From NCBI RefSeq assembly GCF_017639205.1, contig NZ_CP071139.1, forward strand, positions 8,617,501 through 8,681,500: DNA of 64,000 bases, given 5' to 3'. Origin of the DNA: Streptomyces nojiriensis. GTDB lineage: Bacteria; Actinomycetota; Actinomycetes; Streptomycetales; Streptomycetaceae. Positions within the stretch are counted from its first letter, which is position 1; each line of letters opens with the position of its first letter. The translations under genes were made by a program, and so were the position numbers. The notes beneath the pieces were generated by a model that saw only the letters and a program-made list of their open reading frames with translations, was not told the DNA's origin and made no database searches. Shown one piece after another: positions 25,713-32,922 of this stretch.

Positions 25713-27281
25713 ATGGACCGAATGGAATCAGTGGACCTCAACGCCGCCGCCGACGCGTACGCCGCCGCCCCGCTCCTGAACTGCCTGCTCAGAGAGGCGG
25801 CCGACCCCGCAGAGGGGAACGACGCGGCCGCGGGAACAGATGTGCGCGTCCACCGGCTGCGCGGCAGCGGACGGCTGCTCCGGGTGCGCGGCGGGCGCCG
25901 GCCCGAACGCCCCGAACTGCGCACGGCGGACGGCTGGCACCCGCTCACCCACACCGAACTGGCCAAACTCGTCTCCGACGAACTGGGCCGGTTCACCGGT
26001 GTCCCCAACGACGAGCTCCCCGTCGAGATCACCGACAGCCGCGACGCGATCGCCGCGCTGCTGGCCGCCCGGGCCACCGCCGAACCCCCGGCGGACCCGT
26101 ACCTCCTCTCCGAGCAGTCCCTGGTGATGGGCCACCCCCATCACCCCGCCCCCAAGGCCCGCGGCGGGGCGCCGGCCGGGAGCTGGCTCCCGTACGCGCC
26201 CGAGGCCTACGCCCGTTTCCCGCTGGTCTTCCTCGGGCTGCGCGAGGACCAGACCACCGAGGAGGGCGGCCCGGCGGCCTCCGCAGCGATCGACGCCCTC
26301 GCCGACGCCCTCGACGGGCCGCGCGCGCCCGCCGGATACCGGCTGCTGCCCGCCCACCCCTGGCAGCTCGACCTGGTCGGCGAGAGGCCCGCGGTGCGCG
26401 AGGCCTTCGCCGACGGGCGGCTGCTGCGGCTCGGCACGACGCGGCGGCCGGCCTGGCCTACCGCCTCGATCCGGACCCTGTACGTACCGGACGCGGCGGC
26501 CGACCTCTTCGTGAAGTTCAGCCTCGACGTCCGGATCACCAACGACGTGCGCCGGCTGTGGCGCCACGACCTGCTGAAGCTGCGCCGTACCGACGCGGCC
26601 GTCGAGGCCGGTTTCGCAGCCCTGCGCCGGACCGGGGCGGCCGCGGCCTGGCTGCCCGACCGCGGCTACCGCACCGCCGCCTTCGCCTTCGAGGAGCTCG
26701 CCGTCCTGGTCCGCGACGGCCTGCACGCGCACACCGTGCCCGGGGCCACGCCGCTGCTGGCCGCCGCGCTCGCCGAGGGCTACCCCGGGAGCCCGCCGGC
26801 CGGGACCACCGACCCGGTCCGGTGGTGGCGGGCGTATCTGCGCCAGGTCGTGCCGCCGGTGCTGGAACTGTTCGCCCGGCACGGCATCGTGCTGGAGGCC
26901 CACCTCCAGAACACCCTGGTCGCCGTCGACGCGGACGGCCTGCCGGTGCAGGCCCTCTTCCGGGACGCGGAGGGGGTCAAGCTGCCGGCGGACCTGTCGC
27001 GGGCGGACGCCTGGCAGCGCCTGGTCTACTGCCTGGTCGTCAACAACCTGACGGAGATCGCGGGAGCCCTGTCCGGACGGTACCCGGACGTCTCGCCGCT
27101 CCTGTGGCCGGCCGCACGGGAGGAGTTCCTGCGCTACGACGCCACCCGCGGACTCCCCGAGATCGCGGACCTGCTCGCCTCCGCGACCCTGCCCGGCAAG
27201 ACCAACCTGCTGCTGCGCTGGACCCGGGCGGACGGCGCGGACGCCCGCTACCTCCCCCTGCCGAACCCGCTGCGCTGCTAG
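25713..27281 (+). CDS. IucA/IucC family siderophore synthetase
   Basis: About 522 residues; the start is uncertain between a GTG at 25680 and the ATGs at 25713 and 25722, none with a strong ribosome site. NIS marks: VMGHPHHPAPKARGG (substrate/ATP loop), LLPAHPWQLDL, VKFSLDVRITNDVRRLW, and the C-terminal EAHLQNTLVAVD and FRDAEGVKL. With the opposite gene it makes a two-synthetase set, enough for a hydroxamate or citrate-type siderophore if the amine precursor is supplied elsewhere; no hydroxylase, decarboxylase or uptake gene is in the window. Its TAG stop coincides with the edge of the IS630 element. Confidence 0.87.
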   Translation: MDRMESVDLNAAADAYAAAPLLNCLLREAADPAEGNDAAAGTDVRVHRLRGSGRLLRVRGGRRPERPELRTADGWHPLTHTELAKLVSDELGRFTGVPNDELPVEITDSRDAIAALLAARATAEPPADPYLLSEQSLVMGHPHHPAPKARGGAPAGSWLPYAPEAYARFPLVFLGLREDQTTEEGGPAASAAIDALADALDGPRAPAGYRLLPAHPWQLDLVGERPAVREAFADGRLLRLGTTRRPAWPTASIRTLYVPDAAADLFVKFSLDVRITNDVRRLWRHDLLKLRRTDAAVEAGFAALRRTGAAAAWLPDRGYRTAAFAFEELAVLVRDGLHAHTVPGATPLLAAALAEGYPGSPPAGTTDPVRWWRAYLRQVVPPVLELFARHGIVLEAHLQNTLVAVDADGLPVQALFRDAEGVKLPADLSRADAWQRLVYCLVVNNLTEIAGALSGRYPDVSPLLWPAAREEFLRYDATRGLPEIADLLASATLPGKTNLLLRWTRADGADARYLPLPNPLRC

Positions 27282-27289
27282 TGCTGTGA

Positions 27290-27311
27290 CCGCATAGGTT
27301 CACCGGGTTGG
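27290..27311 (+). repeat. Left terminal inverted repeat of the IS630 element
   Basis: The 22 bases begin CCGCATAGG and end CCGGGTTGG. They are the exact reverse complement of 29302-29323. The match stops at both outer edges. Confidence 0.9.
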
Positions 27312-27375
27312 ACGGCGCGGGTTGCTGGTGGGGGCGGTCGGCCGTGGCGGAGGCCGCTGACGCCGCCAACGGCAC

Positions 27376-28095
27376 GTGGGTGACAATGAGGCCGTGGAGC
27401 CAACCAGTCGGATCATCGTTGCTTTGGATTTTGACAACCGCCGAGCGGCTGACGAAGTCGTCGACCGGCTTGGTGAGGAGTGTCGTTTCTACAAGGTCGG
27501 GATGGAGCTGCTCACGGCGGCCGGACCGGACCTGATTGAGCACCTCATAGCCAAGGGCAAGGACGTCTTCCTGGACCTGAAGCTCTTCGAGATCCCGAAC
27601 TCTGTGGCCGGCGCCGTCCGCGCCGCCGGCGCTCTGGGTGTCTCTATGGTGACCGTCCACAGTATGGGCGGCACCGGCATCCTGGCCGCCGCTGTCGCCG
27701 CGGCCCGCGACTTTCCACACCTTCGCGTGCTGGCCCTGACCGTCGTCACCAGCATGACGAGCTCCGATCTCGCCGACATCGGCATCACCGGCTCAACCTC
27801 GACCGAGGAGCAGGTGCTGCGGCTGGCCCGGCTGGCGGAAGGCGCCGGTTGCCACGGCGTGATCGCATCGCCGCAGGAAGCCGGGCCACTGCGGGCTGCG
27901 CTGGGAGCCGGCACCCTGATCGTCACGCCGGGAGTCGCGCTTCCTGGCGAGGCTCCAGGTGAGCACGCCCGACCCGGCACACCGCGTGCTGCCGTTGCCG
28001 CTGGTGCGTCACATGTTGTCGTGGGCCGGACGGTCACCCGTGCCGCGGACCCGGCGGCCGCATTCCGGCTCGTCCGCGCCAGCCTGGAGCTGTGA
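27376..28095 (+). CDS. pyrF: Orotidine-5'-phosphate decarboxylase-like protein, passenger of the IS630 element
   Basis: 239 residues of the short (type 1) OMP decarboxylase family, which makes UMP from OMP. Marks: IIVALDFDN, the substrate Lys40 in FYKVGMELL, VTVHSMGG, TPGVALPGE and VVVGRTVTRAADPAAAF. In the catalytic DxKxxD motif the sequence is FLDLKLFEIPN: Asp67 and Lys69 are kept but the second Asp is Glu72, so activity is uncertain. Codons are less GC-biased than in neighbours (GTT, TTG, GAT, GAG/CTC mixes near the start), a sign of transfer. The start may be the GTG at 27376 or 27394. The gene lies wholly inside the inverted repeats. Confidence 0.82.
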   Translation: MGDNEAVEPTSRIIVALDFDNRRAADEVVDRLGEECRFYKVGMELLTAAGPDLIEHLIAKGKDVFLDLKLFEIPNSVAGAVRAAGALGVSMVTVHSMGGTGILAAAVAAARDFPHLRVLALTVVTSMTSSDLADIGITGSTSTEEQVLRLARLAEGAGCHGVIASPQEAGPLRAALGAGTLIVTPGVALPGEAPGEHARPGTPRAAVAAGASHVVVGRTVTRAADPAAAFRLVRASLEL

Positions 28096-28105
28096 GCGGA
28101 AACGA

Positions 28106-29245
28106 TCACCGGACTGGATGGTCAGGCCGCTGCCGGCGAGAGCGGCCGGCCGCTCCATCGGATGCCCTTCTCGCTGCGGATGCAGGCGCGTTCTTTGCGT
28201 TGGGCGGCAGGACGTCGGGGTGGCGGGCGTTGGCGTTGCGCCAGCGTGGATAGGCGTGCAGTGTGCGGGTCTGGACGGTGTGGTTCGGGTGGTTCGAGTT
28301 CGCCAGGGTGAACTGCCGCAGCGGCCCGAAGTGCGCCTCGATCGGATTCGCCCAGGAGGCGTTCGTCGGGGTGAAGCACAGCTCGGTCTTGTTCTTCCGC
28401 GCCCACTTGCGGATCTTGATGCCCTTGTGTGCCGAGAGGTTGTCCATGGTCACGTAGATCGGGGCGCCGTCGGGGCGTGCTGCCCGCATGGATTTCAGCG
28501 CGGCCGGGGACTGGGCGGCGCCCTTGTGGCGGCGGTTGACGCCCCACAGGGTGTCGTCGCCGACCGAGTAGCAGCCGTGGAAACAGGTGACGCCGTGGGT
28601 GCGGTGGTCGGTCGCCGGGACCCGGTCGGGGCGGCCCGCCTTCGCCCAGCAGGACCCGCCGGTGGGGCGGATGCCGAGCGGTCCGAACTCGTCGAAGGCG
28701 AAGACCCGGTCGGGGAAGTGGTCCAGGACGTGCTCGATCCGGTCGAGCTTGGCGCGGTCGGGGTCGGTGGACTCCTTCCAGGTCTTGGTGCGCTGGAAGG
28801 TGATCCTGCGGCGGGTGAGCAGGCAGCGCAGGGCCTCGCGGCCGATGCGGATCACCCGGCCGTGGGTGCGTCGCAGGTAGGCGACGAGTTTGCGGAGCGA
28901 CCAGCGGGTGAAGGGCTGGCCGAGCTCGGTCGGGCGGGTGGTGGCCGTCTGGATGACGAAGTCCTCGTCATCAGTGCTGAGCTGGCGGGGACGGCCTCCC
29001 GCCCACTGAGGGTCCAGGCGGGCCAGGCCGATCTCGTTGAACCGGTGGATCACGTCGCGGACTGTGTCCTCGTCGGCCTGCACCAGTTGGGCGATCACCG
29101 GTGCTCGGTTGCCGCCGGCTGAGGCCAGCAGCATCATGGCGCGCCGGTAGCGCACCGTACTGGTACTGCCCCGGCGCACGATCCGCTGTAACTGCTGGCC
29201 TTCCAGATCTGTCAGTCTCCGGACCCTGACCGGCTCCGCCACCAC
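28106..29245 (-). CDS. IS630-family transposase
   Basis: 379 residues from the GTG at 29245 (a second GTG follows at once), after GGGGAGGC. Residues 1-130 hold tandem HTH domains (RRLTDLEGQQLQRIVRRGS, ADEDTVRDVIHRFNEIG). The DDE catalytic domain has the Asp in VFAFDEFGPLG, the Asp in YVTMDNLSAHKG and the Glu in TPTNASWANPIEAHF, typical of IS630. The gene is intact, so the element may still move. Longer in-frame extension upstream leaves the element and is not coding. Confidence 0.92.
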   Translation of the reverse strand: MVAEPVRVRRLTDLEGQQLQRIVRRGSTSTVRYRRAMMLLASAGGNRAPVIAQLVQADEDTVRDVIHRFNEIGLARLDPQWAGGRPRQLSTDDEDFVIQTATTRPTELGQPFTRWSLRKLVAYLRRTHGRVIRIGREALRCLLTRRRITFQRTKTWKESTDPDRAKLDRIEHVLDHFPDRVFAFDEFGPLGIRPTGGSCWAKAGRPDRVPATDHRTHGVTCFHGCYSVGDDTLWGVNRRHKGAAQSPAALKSMRAARPDGAPIYVTMDNLSAHKGIKIRKWARKNKTELCFTPTNASWANPIEAHFGPLRQFTLANSNHPNHTVQTRTLHAYPRWRNANARHPDVLPPNAKNAPASAARRASDGAAGRSRRQRPDHPVR

Positions 29246-29301
29246 GCCTCCCCGCACCTTGGATGTCCGCCCACATCCAACCGGTCCGGACCGTGCCACC
29301 G

Positions 29302-29323
29302 CCAACCCGGTGAACCTATGCGG
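29302..29323 (-). repeat. Right terminal inverted repeat of the IS630 element
   Basis: Perfect 22-base reverse complement of 27290-27311, lying 57 bases upstream of the transposase start codon, where the transposase promoter must also lie. Confidence 0.9.
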
Positions 29324-29370
29324 CCTAGGGGTGGCGGGAGGCGGATTCCGGTCGCCGACGATCACGTCTT

Positions 29371-29398
29371 GTGGGACGTGGGACGTGGGACCTGGGAC
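29371..29398. repeat. Short tandem repeat, 4 x 7 bases
   Basis: Three copies of GTGGGAC are followed by CTGGGAC, just downstream of the stop of the frameshifted gene and 44 bases from the IS630 end. No function is apparent. Confidence 0.7.
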
Positions 29399-29399
29399 G

Positions 29400-30541
29400 T
29401 CAGTCGGTGTCGGTGGCGGCCAGCACGGCCAAGCGCCGGTGCCCTGGTGCGAGGGCAGCCAGACCGATGTCCCATGCCACTTGCTCGAACCACTCCGTAT
29501 CGGCTTCGAAGACGTGCCAGGTGCAGTCCCGCACACGCGCTTCGACCTCGTCGGCCGCGGCACCTTCCGGACATCCGGCCAGTGCGGCCATGGACTGCCA
29601 GGCCGCCAGGCGGCCGTAGGCTCCGTACGAGCCGGAGGTGTAGGCCCCTCCCGTGGATGCTGCGGCGAAGAGCAGCTGCCATGCATGAGCCGGAGGACGG
29701 ACAGCGACCGACAGAGGGGCCTTGTCCCCGCTCCGTCCAGACACCGCAGCCCCAGTGCCAGGAGTGTGTTCGGGACCGATCCGACGTCCAGCGGCTCTGA
29801 AAGGTCGAAAACCCGCGCCTCGATGTGCCCGTTGGACCCTTCGGCCCAGTTCGCCACGGCCGTGGCCATTGCGGTGGCAGTGGCCTGTCCTGTCGTCTCC
29901 TCCACCGACGGGACACGGCCGTCGCCGATCACAGCCGGTTCGGGACTCTCCGAGGGGCCGTACGGCATGGAGTGACTGGTGCCATGGGTGCCGTAGCTCG
30001 GCAGGTCCGCACATCCCTCCACGTCGGACAGCGTCAGCGGCAGCCAGCTCAGGGGGTGATGCCGCCGATGCGGCGACGTCGCCCAGCCCGCGATCCCCGG
30101 CGTAGCCGCGACGTTCACGCCCCTGAGCACGAGTTCGTGGACCAGACAGGCCCGAAGCTCCTCCGAAGCGTGGCCGGTGAATGCGGCGCTCAGGTCCGCC
30201 GCCTTGTGGCCGGAGGCCAGCAACGAGGCCGTGTAGCGATCCAGTTCTTTGCCGGCGACCTCGGCCGAGGAGACCAGTCGCAGCGCCTGGGAGGCGTTCT
30301 CGGGACCAGGGGTGGTGGTCAGCAGCCGAAGCAGGTGCTCGAAGACGCTTCGGTACTGCCACAGTTGCCCCTCGGAGCCGTACTTCTCGGCGAGGGCGAT
30401 GCCGAGGTCCGTGGGGAAGGCGGCGTCCCCCAGTGCGAACCGCTCGTCGGCCGCCGCCCACACGTCGGTGACGTTCTTCAGGTTCGGCAGCTCCGACACG
30501 ATCTTCTGTATCTGCTCGTTCACGCCCCTGAGCCTACGCAT
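29400..30541 (-). pseudogene. Frameshifted gene of unknown function (possibly DUF6183-like)
   Basis: Two frames must be joined to give one protein. The N-terminal part of about 270 residues (VNEQIQKIVSELPNLKNV..., CLVHELVLRGVNVAATPG, SHSMPYGPSESPEPAV) reads to LLALGLRCLDGAG near 29,735. The C-terminal part (PPAHAWQLLFAAASTGGAY, VFEADTEWFEQVAWDIGLAALA) continues in the other frame and ends at a natural TGA at 29400. The break is in the GC-rich stretch at about 29,700-29,740. It is either a one-base indel making a pseudogene or a sequencing error. The start may be the GTG at 30523 or the ATG at 30541. Its family resembles what I remember as DUF6183, with low certainty. Confidence 0.6.
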
Positions 30542-30688
30542 CAGCCGACTCCGACTCCGTCTCCTCTCCTGGACGTCGCTGCCCATGGTCACCGCGTCGC
30601 ACGGGCGGATTCCGTAGGTGAAGAACGGCAGACAGGCCAACCACTTTTCGGACTTGGCCGAATAGGGCGGCAACTACACTTCCGCACC

Positions 30689-30895
30689 ATGACCTGCGGG
30701 GGATACCAGGGGCCCAGTGCCTGGGACATGGAGAAGGCCTATCGGCGAGCGCAGGGCGAGTTCATCCCCCCGGACGAGGGGGATTCATGCAGCAGCACGG
30801 CGTGCTGCTGCCTGTTGCCCGCAATCGCGTTCGCCCTTTTCATGGTGATCGTCACCGTAGTCGCCGTGGCCGAATTCCAAGTGGGGCGTCGGTGA
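30689..30895 (+). CDS. Small single-span membrane protein
   Basis: 68 residues from the ATG at 30689. The first 40 are polar (SAWDMEKAYRRAQGEF), then a cysteine cluster (STACCC) leads into one membrane helix (LLPAIAFALFMVIVTVVAVA) and a short tail. TACACT at 30674-30679 could be a -10 box with a very short leader. No family recognised. It is divergent from the frameshifted gene and upstream of the FDQQGQ pair. Confidence 0.55.
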   Translation: MTCGGYQGPSAWDMEKAYRRAQGEFIPPDEGDSCSSTACCCLLPAIAFALFMVIVTVVAVAEFQVGRR

Positions 30896-30974
30896 CGACA
30901 ACCCAGCCCGGACCAGGTGACATGTTCTCGGCGGACGACTTCACCAACCGGCCGAGCCACGGCATCATTGCTTC

Positions 30975-31289
30975 ATGGCGACCTTCGATCAGCAAGGCCA
31001 GCACGTCAACGGACCCCAGTACAACGCCGAGACCATCAACATCGACCGGATCGACCGCGAGATCCTGGCCCGGGAGCTGGCCATGGCCCTGAGCAGGGTT
31101 CAGGAACTCGGACTGGACGAACCCACGCGGCAACAGGTGTCCGGAGAACTGGAAGCGGCAGGCGCGGACATTCAGGCGGGCCGCACGAGCCTCGCCCAGG
31201 AACGCCTGGCCCGCGTGCGCGCCATGGGCGGAGCCCTGGCCGAGGTGGCCGGAGCCTTCCTCCGAGGCACGGGCGTCCTGGGTGTCTGA
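30975..31289 (+). CDS. Small protein with FDQQGQHV-GPQYNAE N-terminus, first of a pair
   Basis: 104 residues. It opens MATFDQQGQHVNGPQYNAET; the rest is a helical, charged segment (DREILARELAMALSRVQELG, TRQQVSGELEAAGADIQAG, SLAQERLARVRAMG) ending in a short hydrophobic stretch (ALAEVAGAFLRGTGVLGV). N-terminal tags of the type QGQ-V-GPQ-N are known on small actinobacterial proteins near conflict-type genes, but I know of no assigned function. It overlaps the next gene by 8 bases and shares 13 of its first residues with it, so the two probably work together. Confidence 0.65.
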   Translation: MATFDQQGQHVNGPQYNAETINIDRIDREILARELAMALSRVQELGLDEPTRQQVSGELEAAGADIQAGRTSLAQERLARVRAMGGALAEVAGAFLRGTGVLGV

Positions 31290-31590
31290 CGGGTCGTACG
31301 GGCCGCACGATCCCGCGCCCTACTTCGACCAGCAGGGCCAGCATGTGTACGGACCTCAGTACAACGCCGAGGGCATCCACTTCAACCAGGCGGATCCGCA
31401 AGCGGTGGCGGACGCGATTGCGTGGAATCGCCAGAGATGGGTGAATGAACAGGACGAACGCAGGCGCCGATACTACGAAGACAAGAGCAAGGCCGACCGC
31501 AGGAATGTGCAAGCGGCTGTAGTGCTCGTCGCAGGCTCGATTCTCTTGTACTTTGCGACCAAGCTGGTAATCGCCGTAATGAGCAGATAG
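31282..31590 (+). CDS. Membrane protein with FDQQGQHV-GPQYNAE N-terminus, second of a pair
   Basis: 102 residues from the GTG at 31282. Near the N-terminus it repeats the tag of its neighbour (YFDQQGQHVYGPQYNAEGI). Then follow a charged helix (NRQRWVNEQDERRRRYYEDKSKADR) and one membrane helix (VQAAVVLVAGSILLYFATKLVIAV) at the C-terminus. The shared tag suggests that both proteins bind the same partner or each other, one soluble and one at the membrane. This is inference; no enzyme motif is visible. Confidence 0.65.
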   Translation: MSDGSYGPHDPAPYFDQQGQHVYGPQYNAEGIHFNQADPQAVADAIAWNRQRWVNEQDERRRRYYEDKSKADRRNVQAAVVLVAGSILLYFATKLVIAVMSR

Positions 31591-31683
31591 GCCCATTCCG
31601 GATCGCCTTGAGGCTGGAACTCGTCCCTCGATCACGTAACTCGCTAAGCTCTCCCTGTCCTGGAGGGGGTGGCTGAAGCAGTG

Positions 31684-31899
31684 ATGACTCGTGAGTCGGC
31701 CGTTGCGATGGTGCAGAAGATCGTGGATGGGGACTGCGCCGATGACGCCGAGATCGACGGCGCGCTGGAGGCGCTGGACAGGGGCCTTGGCTGTCCGAGT
31801 GGCTATGTCAGCGACTTGATCTACTCGCCCGACGGGCCGGAGAGTACAGCGGCTGAGGTGGTCGAACTGGCCCTGGCCCACCGACCGTTCGCGCTGTGA
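31684..31899 (+). CDS. Colicin/pyocin immunity-like (Im7/Im9 type) small protein
   Basis: 71 residues from the ATG at 31684; a GTG at 31669 beside GGAGGG is an alternative start. The pattern AVAMVQKIVDGD, EIDGALEALDRGLGCPSGYVSDLIYSPDGPE, TAAEVVELAL follows the Im-family helices, including the cysteine/proline and D-L-I-Y-x-P part that contacts nuclease toxins. No nuclease toxin gene is next to it, so it is an orphan immunity gene or a remnant of a toxin locus, now next to an IS5 remnant. Confidence 0.6.
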   Translation: MTRESAVAMVQKIVDGDCADDAEIDGALEALDRGLGCPSGYVSDLIYSPDGPESTAAEVVELALAHRPFAL

Positions 31900-31984
31900 G
31901 AATGACAACCGCTCGGGCGTTCTTCAGCTGGGATTCGTCCGGTTGATCATGTGACTGTCGCCCGCCTCGGTCGTCGGATCGGAC

Positions 31985-32917
31985 ATGGGGCGGGGAGATC
32001 TCACGGATGCCGAGTGGGAACGGCTGCGGCCGTTCCTGCCGGCCGGCAACAGGCGTTGTGGCCGGTGGCGGGACCACCGGCAGGTGATCGACGGGATTCT
32101 GCACCGGGTACGGACCGGAGTGCACTGGCGTGACCTGCACGAGCGGTTCGGTCCGTGGAAGACGGTCCACGAACGCCATCGGCTGTGGTCGGCCGACGGG
32201 ACCTGGGAGCGTCTGCTCCAGCGGGTCCAGACGGAAGCGGACGCGGCCGGGGACATCGACGGGGACATCACCGTCGACTCCACCATCGTCCGGGCCCACC
32301 AGCACGCGGCCGGCGCCCGTACCGATCCGCCACCAGCCCTTGATCCAAAGGGGGGGGCTGGGCCGGGAGAACACCGGGACGAGACGCCGTGGCAGAGCCT
32401 TGTCGCCCGCCTGGCGGAGGTGGTGCGGGAGGCGAGGGCCTCGGCCGCTCGCGCGGCGGCCTCACCACCAAGGTCCGTCTGAGCACAGACGGCCGCTGCC
32501 GCCCACCGTCCCTCATCGTCACGCCAGGGCAGCGGGCGGACTGCACGCAGTTCGAGCCGGTGCCGGAAAAGCTCCGTGTCCTGCGGATCGGGCCGGGCAG
32601 GCCCCGCAAGGAGCCCGACAGCCTGGCCGCCGACAGGCGTACAGCAACGGGCCGTGCCGCGACTACCTGCGCAGACGCGGCATTCGGCACACGATCCCGG
32701 AGAAGACGGACAGTCGGGCCGCCCGCCGGCGCAAAGGCTCACGTGGAGGGCGGCCGCCGGGCTTCGACGAGGAGCGGTTGAAGAATCGGAACACCGTAGA
32801 ACGGGCCATCAACAAGCTCAAGCACGCCAGAGCGGTCGCAACCCGATACGACAAACGCGGATACGTCTACCTCGGCACCGTCACCGCAGCCGCCCTCCTC
32901 ATCTGGCTCGGCCGGTG
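31985..32917 (+). pseudogene. IS5-family transposase, broken by frameshifts and 3' truncation
   Basis: Three frames are needed. Frame one gives the N-terminus (LTDAEWERLRPFLPAG, WRDHRQVIDGILHRVRTGVHW) and the first catalytic Asp in ITVDSTIVRAHQHAAG. After a run of eight G at about 32,346-32,353, where IS5 elements often shift frame on purpose, frame two gives LGRSRGGLTTKVRLSTDGR. A lost base at about 32,634 (AADRRT in place of the expected AADKAYSNG) moves to frame three, which holds YLRRRGIRHTIPEK and the Glu region NRNTVERAINKLKHARAVATRYDK. The C-terminus ends near IWLGR without its own stop. It is probably inactive. Confidence 0.85.
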
Positions 32918-32922
32918 GTCGG

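Larger units (their letters stand above)
27279..29327. mobile_element. IS630-family element carrying an OMP-decarboxylase-like passenger gene
   Basis: A unit of about 2.05 kb bounded by perfect 22-base inverted repeats (27290-27311 and 29302-29323). It holds only two genes, a pyrF-like gene on plus and an IS630 transposase on minus, which face each other with 10 bases between their stops. Each gene begins 55 to 85 bases inside its repeat. A possible TA target duplication lies at 27279-27280 and 29326-29327, but then the left end has 9 extra bases and the right end 2, so the exact ends are unsure. The element abuts the stop codon of the second NIS gene. Confidence 0.8.

Noticed and set aside
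29246..30673. Upstream extension of the transposase frame, giving an 855-residue protein
   Set aside because: The extension crosses the IS630 end and uses the frameshifted neighbour gene; the GTG at 29245 has a good ribosome site.
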